NCBI GenBank assembly: GCA_016710165.1 | Contig: JADJLJ010000005.1 | Coordinates: 62,001-126,000 of the forward strand | Origin: Chitinophagaceae bacterium | GTDB lineage: Bacteria; Bacteroidota; Bacteroidia; Chitinophagales; Chitinophagaceae | Direction: 5' to 3' | DNA: 64,000 bases | Shown here: in pieces, positions 59,259 to 64,000 of the stretch | Position numbering within the stretch: position 1 is the stretch's first letter | Layout: each line of letters begins with the position of its first letter | The notes under the pieces: generated by a model | The model's database searches: none | Seen by the model: the letters and a program-made list of their open reading frames with translations, nothing else | What the model was told of the DNA's origin: nothing | Made by a program: the position numbers and the translations under genes

Positions 59259-61286
59259 TTACCAGATCTTCGTTCTCTTCTCCGGTGCTTTATACATTTT
59301 ATCTCCTTCCTTCAGGTCAAAGGCCTTGTAAAATGCTTCCATATTGGTAAGCGGTCCGTTGGCACGGTGTTCGCCCGGTGAGTGGGTATCGGTAAGTATG
59401 CGCTGTGCGGCTGCTTCGGGCAGAATATTATTCCGCCATACCTGCGCCCAGTTCAGGAAGAAACGCTGGTCAGGTGTAAAGCCATCGATCTTCTTATTGC
59501 TCTTGCCCTGTTTGGTATGCTTAAATGCTTCATAGGCAATGCTGAGTCCGCCCAGGTCGGCGAGGTTCTCACCCAGGGTCAGTCTGCCGTTCACATGCAG
59601 GGTATCCAGTACAACATACCCATTATACTGGGCCACCACTTCGTCGGCCCGCTTTTTAAATTCGTCGGCATCGGCCTTTGTCCACCAGTCGTGCAGGCTG
59701 CCATCGGCATCATACTGGCGGCCCTGGTCATCAAAACCGTGGGTCATTTCGTGACCGATCACGGCGCCAATGCCTCCGTAGTTGATGGCGTCATCTGCCT
59801 CAAAGTCGAAGAAGGGGAAACGCAGTATACCTGCCGGGAAAACGATCTCATTCTTTACCGGGCTGTAATACGCATTTACTGTTGGTGGCGTCATCCCCCA
59901 TTCTGTCTTGTCTATGGGCTTACCCAGCCTGTTTATATTATCCTGGTAGTTCCATTGGTTGCAACGCCAGATGTTGCCGATAAAATCATCTCTTTTAATG
60001 ACCAGCCCGTCGTAGGTCTTCCACTTGTCGGGGAAACCAATTTTTTTCGTGAAGGCATGCAGTTTCGCAAGGGCACGCTGCCTGGTCTCGGCACTCATCC
60101 AGTCAAGTTGTTTAATGCGGCTGTCAAATGTTTCCTGCAGGTTGTTCACCAGTTCCAGCATTCTTGTCTTGGCCGCCTGGTTGAAATATTTGTCAACATA
60201 AAGCTGTCCGAGCAGTTCGCCCAGTTGACCGTCGATCAGTCCGCTCATGCGCTGCCAGCGGGGTGTTTGCGTTTTTTGTCCGCTCATTACCTGGTTAAAG
60301 GCAAAGTTTGCATCCACAAATGCTTTGCTCAGGTAGGGAGCAGCGCCCTTCATTACACCCCATTGCAGGTAAACCTTCCAGTCGGCCAGGGAAGTGGCGG
60401 CCAGCAATGAATCAATGAAGACCATGAATTTCGGGTTGCTCACGATCAGGCTGTCTTGTTTTGTCTTATAGCCAAGCTGGGTTAAAATGGTTTGCCAGTT
60501 GAGGTTGGGTGTCTTGGCGCTGAGACCGTCTACAGAGAATTTGTTGTACAGCTTAACAGGGTCACGCATTTCTACCCGGCTCATTTGTGCATTTGCAATA
60601 GCGGTTTCCAGTTGCATGATGGTGGCGGCATTGGCAAGTGCCTTATAATTCTCCAGGCCGCAAAGCGTAAACAACGTGGCAATATATTTTGTGTATTCCG
60701 TTCTTATCTTCTGGCTGCGGGCATCATTCTTCAGGTAAAAATCCCGGTCGGGTAATGTGGTACCGCCCTGGCCGATGCCGATAATATATTTGGTTATGTC
60801 TCTTGAATCCTGTCGTACGCCAATGGTATATAAAGGGGCGGAGATGGACCTGGAGCGCAGGTAATTGATATGGTCAAGCACCTGTGATTTTGAGGGGAGT
60901 TTCTCGATCTCATCCAGGTATGGTTTAATGGGTTGGGCCCCCAGCATTTCAATGGCAGCGCTGTCCATGGCGCTGGCATAAAAATCACCCACCCGTTTCA
61001 TCAGGTCGTTCCTGCCGGGGTTGGCTGCTGCTTCTTCCAGCAGGCCTTTAAGTGCCTGGGAGCTTTCTTCAGCAAGCTTGTCAAAACTTCCCCATCTTAT
61101 TTTTGAAGGCGGGATCGGTGTGTTCTTAATCCAGTTTCCGTTGGCGTATAAATAAAAGTTGTCGCCGGGTTTTACTGATAGGTCCATATTGGCGGGATCA
61201 ATGAACTTACGGGCCTGTTGTGCTATGGATACCGGAGGTGCCACGAAAAAACCGGCCAGCACGAGTACAAATACAATTCGTTTCAT
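59259..61286 (-). CDS. M13 family metallopeptidase (neprilysin-like)
   Basis: A 675-residue secreted peptidase. Signal MKRIVFVLVLAGFFVAPPVSIA, then KFIDPANMDLSVKPGDNFYLYANGNWIKNT, the family opening. The zinc site is VIGHEMTHGFDDQGRQYDADGSLHDWW with the HExxH pattern and catalytic Glu, plus GENLADLGGLSIAYEAF supplying the third ligand. VNAYYSPVKNEIVFPAGILRFPFFD is also conserved. It cleaves peptides in the periplasm or outside the cell. The ATG at 61286 begins the signal peptide; the upstream in-frame extension is not conserved. Confidence 0.93.
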   Translation of the reverse strand: MKRIVFVLVLAGFFVAPPVSIAQQARKFIDPANMDLSVKPGDNFYLYANGNWIKNTPIPPSKIRWGSFDKLAEESSQALKGLLEEAAANPGRNDLMKRVGDFYASAMDSAAIEMLGAQPIKPYLDEIEKLPSKSQVLDHINYLRSRSISAPLYTIGVRQDSRDITKYIIGIGQGGTTLPDRDFYLKNDARSQKIRTEYTKYIATLFTLCGLENYKALANAATIMQLETAIANAQMSRVEMRDPVKLYNKFSVDGLSAKTPNLNWQTILTQLGYKTKQDSLIVSNPKFMVFIDSLLAATSLADWKVYLQWGVMKGAAPYLSKAFVDANFAFNQVMSGQKTQTPRWQRMSGLIDGQLGELLGQLYVDKYFNQAAKTRMLELVNNLQETFDSRIKQLDWMSAETRQRALAKLHAFTKKIGFPDKWKTYDGLVIKRDDFIGNIWRCNQWNYQDNINRLGKPIDKTEWGMTPPTVNAYYSPVKNEIVFPAGILRFPFFDFEADDAINYGGIGAVIGHEMTHGFDDQGRQYDADGSLHDWWTKADADEFKKRADEVVAQYNGYVVLDTLHVNGRLTLGENLADLGGLSIAYEAFKHTKQGKSNKKIDGFTPDQRFFLNWAQVWRNNILPEAAAQRILTDTHSPGEHRANGPLTNMEAFYKAFDLKEGDKMYKAPEKRTKIW

Positions 61287-61347
61287 AGATTTTCGATTTT
61301 TTGAGTGGATAAAATTAGGCAACCTTGTATAAACAGCCATACAAAAT

Positions 61348-63739
61348 ATGTTAGCGGTAAAAGGGGAGGACGGGCAGCGCCCGGTTAAAGTCGTATCGGC
61401 CCTTTTATGTATAAATCCGATTACCAAAAGCTATGATTCGTTAATTTTGTCTCTTATTCAACAGCCATTGTTACAACGAGCCCTTTTTTTTCTTTTACTG
61501 TGTTCTCCCGCTGCCTTGACTGCACAAAACACCAAACCCGATCCCGGAATTGTGATCGGCAATATCCTGGATGCGGATAACAGCAAGGCCATTGCAGGAG
61601 CCAGTATACGTATCATTCTTTTGTCCGATTCATCGGTCCAGCGCAGCCAGCCGAGCGGAAAGGATGGGGATTTCCTTTTCGACAAACTGCCGTTTGGATA
61701 CTACCGCCTGCAGGTGAGTGCAACCGGGTATGCAAATCTTTCCCTTGACAGCATCAACATCCGGCAGGAGCGGTTCGATTTTGACCTGAATGATATCCGG
61801 CTGAATAAAAAAACATCTACCCTGGATGAAGTGGTGGTATATGCAGAGAAGCCACTGATCGAGAACAAGGACGGCAAACTCACATTCAATACAGGCGAAT
61901 CGGCACTCAGTTCGGGGGCATCCACCACCGAACTGCTGAAGCAGACACCGCTGGTGAATGTTGATAACGACGGCAAGATCTTGTTGCGGGGGAAGGAAGT
62001 GAAAGTGCTGATCGATGATAAACCGGTGGAACTGGATTCAAAACAACTGCAGGATCTTTTGGAGAGCATGCCGGGCAGTATGATCGAAAAGATAGAAGTG
62101 ATGACCACGCCGCCACCGCAGTACGCCAATGAACGGGGCGGGGTGATAAACATTGTTACCAGGAAGGGGAAGGTTGGGTTTAATGCACGGATAAATGTGA
62201 GTTATGGCACCCGGGGCGAAGCAGCCATCAGTGGCAACATGACCTACCGGAAGAATAAATTCACGCTTAATTTTTCAGCGGGATTTGGATACAATGAATA
62301 CAAGGGCAACAGTTACAGTAACCGCCGGAATTTTTATACCGATTCATCTACCTATTTCAATACGGTTGGCAACAGCGGTAATAATAACCGGCGGCCAAAC
62401 ATACGGCTGAGTGTGGATTATGACCTGAACAAGCGGAACAGCCTGAATTTCACATCGCAGTACAACAGCAACAATTCTGCCAGTGAGAATGAGACCGGGT
62501 ACAGCAACCTGAACCGGTTCTACGAAGTGTATAAACTGAGCAACCGTACCACCGGTACATCCAATGAGAGCTGGAATCCGAACTTCAATATTACCTATAC
62601 CTATAAGGGAAAGAACCCGAAAGAGGTTTTAAGACTGATCGGCGGGTTGAACTACAATGCATACAATAATGAACGGGATTTTTACCAGCAGTACCTGAAC
62701 TAATGTGCTGAACACCGCGTTTTACAAGAAACCGGAGAATATTTTTGTGAAGAATGAACTGCTGAGCAACGACTTTCTTTTTCACCAGACCATTTTCGGG
62801 TTGCGGGCATCTGTGCGGTATGATTTTATGCCCGACTTTTATATCAATGCCGGGTTGCAGGCAGAACATACCGTTACCAGTTTCGATATCAGGAACAGCA
62901 GTGAACGTTACCCGAATAATTACTGGTCGGCTTTGCCCTTTGGTACACTGATGAAAAAATGGACGAATGACGTGAGCATTACATTCAGCTATAAGCGGAC
63001 CATTCAACGGCCCCGCCTGAATGAACTGAACCCAAGCACGGACTATGCGGATCCGTACAACACCCGTTCCGGCAACCCTTACCTGCAGCCTTATTATGCC
63101 GATAATTTTGACCTGATCTTTGGCAAGTGGAATAAACAGTACAACATCAATGCCTCGGTTGGATACAATGCCCTGCAGGATATTTACAGTTCAATAAGAA
63201 CCCTGCTGCCCGACGGGAAGACCTTTACCACCTGGCAAAACATAAGCGGAAGAAAGGAGTACGAAGCCAGCATCTGGGGAGGTTATACTCTCAGCAAGAA
63301 AGCCAAGGCCAACCTGAGTTTTGGATATACGTACAATGTGTACAGCCTGTACGACCGGTCGGTACGGTATTTCCGCAATGGGGGTTCCTTTTACTCAACG
63401 CTGAACGGCACTTACCAGTTCACCGATGTTATGAATGCCAATGCAAGTTTTACATTCAACCGGTTTGCCAACCCGCAGGGAACGATACGAAATACACTGA
63501 GCATGAATGTTGGGGTTCAACGCAAGTTCTTCGCCAAACGGTTCATCATAACGGTCAACATCATTGATCCCTTCCGCCAGCAGCAGAACAGGAATTTTAC
63601 GTACGGAAGTAATTTCAGCCTGGAGAGTTTCAGTACTACCAACACAAGGAACTACCGCATCGCCCTGAGCTATATCTTCAGGAAGAATCCTAAAAAATCG
63701 GGCAGGGAGGAACTGCTGAAGAAATTGCAGAAGAAATAA
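61348..63739 (+). CDS. Outer-membrane beta-barrel receptor with carboxypeptidase-like domain, frameshifted
   Basis: A TonB-dependent-receptor-like protein of about 796 residues over two frames. A signal-like LLQRALFFLLLCSPAALTAQ precedes a carboxypeptidase-regulatory-like domain (VIGNILDADNSKAIAGASIRIILL and GYYRLQVSATGYANLS), a plug-type segment (LLKQTPLVNVDNDGKILLRGKEVKVLIDDKPVELD, ERGGVINIVTRKGK), and an outer-membrane beta-barrel with aromatic strand ends. The frame changes at 62700-62706 (Y-L-N stop, then VLNTAF), most simply by one extra base or two missing bases. The start is uncertain: ATG at 61348, or a later codon just before the signal. Probably takes part in nutrient uptake or surface binding; ligand unknown. 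Confidence 0.8.
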
Positions 63740-63749
63740 CGGGAATTGT

Positions 63750-64000
63750 TTAACCGGTCTTTGCTGCAAGATCCAGTCGTTTGGCAAGCCAGCTGTCTTT
63801 TACCGGTATCAGCCATTTGTCCAGCAATTCTTTTTTGGTAAGAACCGTATTGTTGAAATACAGGGTTCCGGGCGTAACGAAGCCATTCCGAACCGCATAA
63901 TCCAGTTGGTTAAGGGGGAGCAGCTGTACCTTGTCTTTAATAACAAAGGCCAGGCTCTGCCGGTCGAACATCTGTACCTGGAATTTTTCTTCAATGGCTT
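63750..64000 (-). CDS. Partial hypothetical protein at the right edge
   Basis: The C-terminal 83 residues of a gene that continues beyond the window: the frame runs open into the edge. Visible stretch AIEEKFQVQMFDRQSLAFV, then VQLLPLNQLDYAVRNGFVTPGTLYFNN and ends KDSWLAKRLDLAAKTG. I do not recognise a family. It is convergent with the outer-membrane receptor gene and their stop codons are 10 bases apart. Confidence 0.6.
   Translation of the reverse strand, partial: AIEEKFQVQMFDRQSLAFVIKDKVQLLPLNQLDYAVRNGFVTPGTLYFNNTVLTKKELLDKWLIPVKDSWLAKRLDLAAKTG

Noticed and set aside
1..64000. CRISPR arrays, rRNA operons, tRNA genes, phage or insertion-sequence transposases
   Set aside because: No regularly spaced direct repeats, no rRNA-like sequence, no tRNA cloverleaf with CCA-like end and no transposase motif were noticed while reading; tRNA absence is not proven without a scan.

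Overview
The window is a bacterial chromosome segment, very probably from a Bacteroidota of the Chitinophagaceae or close kin (inference from gene content, no marker gene is present). Supporting features are TAnnTTTG-type promoters, a type IX secretion C-terminal sorting domain, a CcoN-CcoO fusion, a clade II (Sec-type) nosZ cluster, an outer-membrane carboxypeptidase-like/beta-barrel protein, and the weak or absent Shine-Dalgarno sequences usual in this phylum.

Layout. 1-5 kb: divergent stress operons (phosphoribosyltransferase, alpha/beta hydrolase and DUF892 ferritin-like protein on the minus strand; erythromycin-esterase-like and YbhB proteins on the plus strand), then an MpaB-type protein. 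5-13 kb: a nitric-oxide region with an Rrf2 regulator, a norC-norB-queD operon, and head to head with it a qNor-like gene whose active-site and quinol-site substitutions fit a putative NO dismutase (Nod), followed by a DGC protein, a thioesterase, a U32 protein, a ferredoxin and a PNPOx-like protein. 13-18 kb: a large unassigned protein and a tnaA-tpl pair. 18-21 kb: the RIC Fe-S repair protein, a 12-TM heme-copper-oxidase-like protein and a Crp/Fnr regulator. 21-28 kb: cytochrome c, nosZ, a membrane-NosL fusion, nosD, nosF, nosY, hemerythrin and truncated globin. 28-31 kb: fasciclin, USP, OsmC and LOG. 31-40.5 kb: the complete ccoI-S-NO-Q-P-G-H cbb3 oxidase cluster. 40.6-46 kb: a coiled-coil protein, a PAS histidine kinase with a REC-Crp response regulator, and a P2-type ATPase. 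46-64 kb: ordinary housekeeping and accessory genes.

How it fits together. The segment encodes NO and N2O reduction plus high-affinity O2 respiration; no nitrate or nitrite reductase is visible. If the 760-residue qNor paralogue is a true Nod (2 NO to N2 + O2), the O2 could feed the cbb3 oxidase encoded here or an oxygenase. Two control layers are readable. The norC/nod divergent promoters share a perfect 8-8-8 inverted repeat that covers a -7 box, an Rrf2/NsrR-like repressor geometry. Twelve other promoters carry a Crp/Fnr dyad (TGAY-N4-RTCA) centred exactly 33 bp upstream of the centre of a -7 box; six of them carry a second dyad exactly 22 bp further upstream.

Caveat on quality: five conserved genes (nosF, ccoI, xerD, rnhA and an outer-membrane receptor) are broken by frame changes of one or two bases, three of them within or beside homopolymer runs. 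This looks more like residual sequence error than decay.
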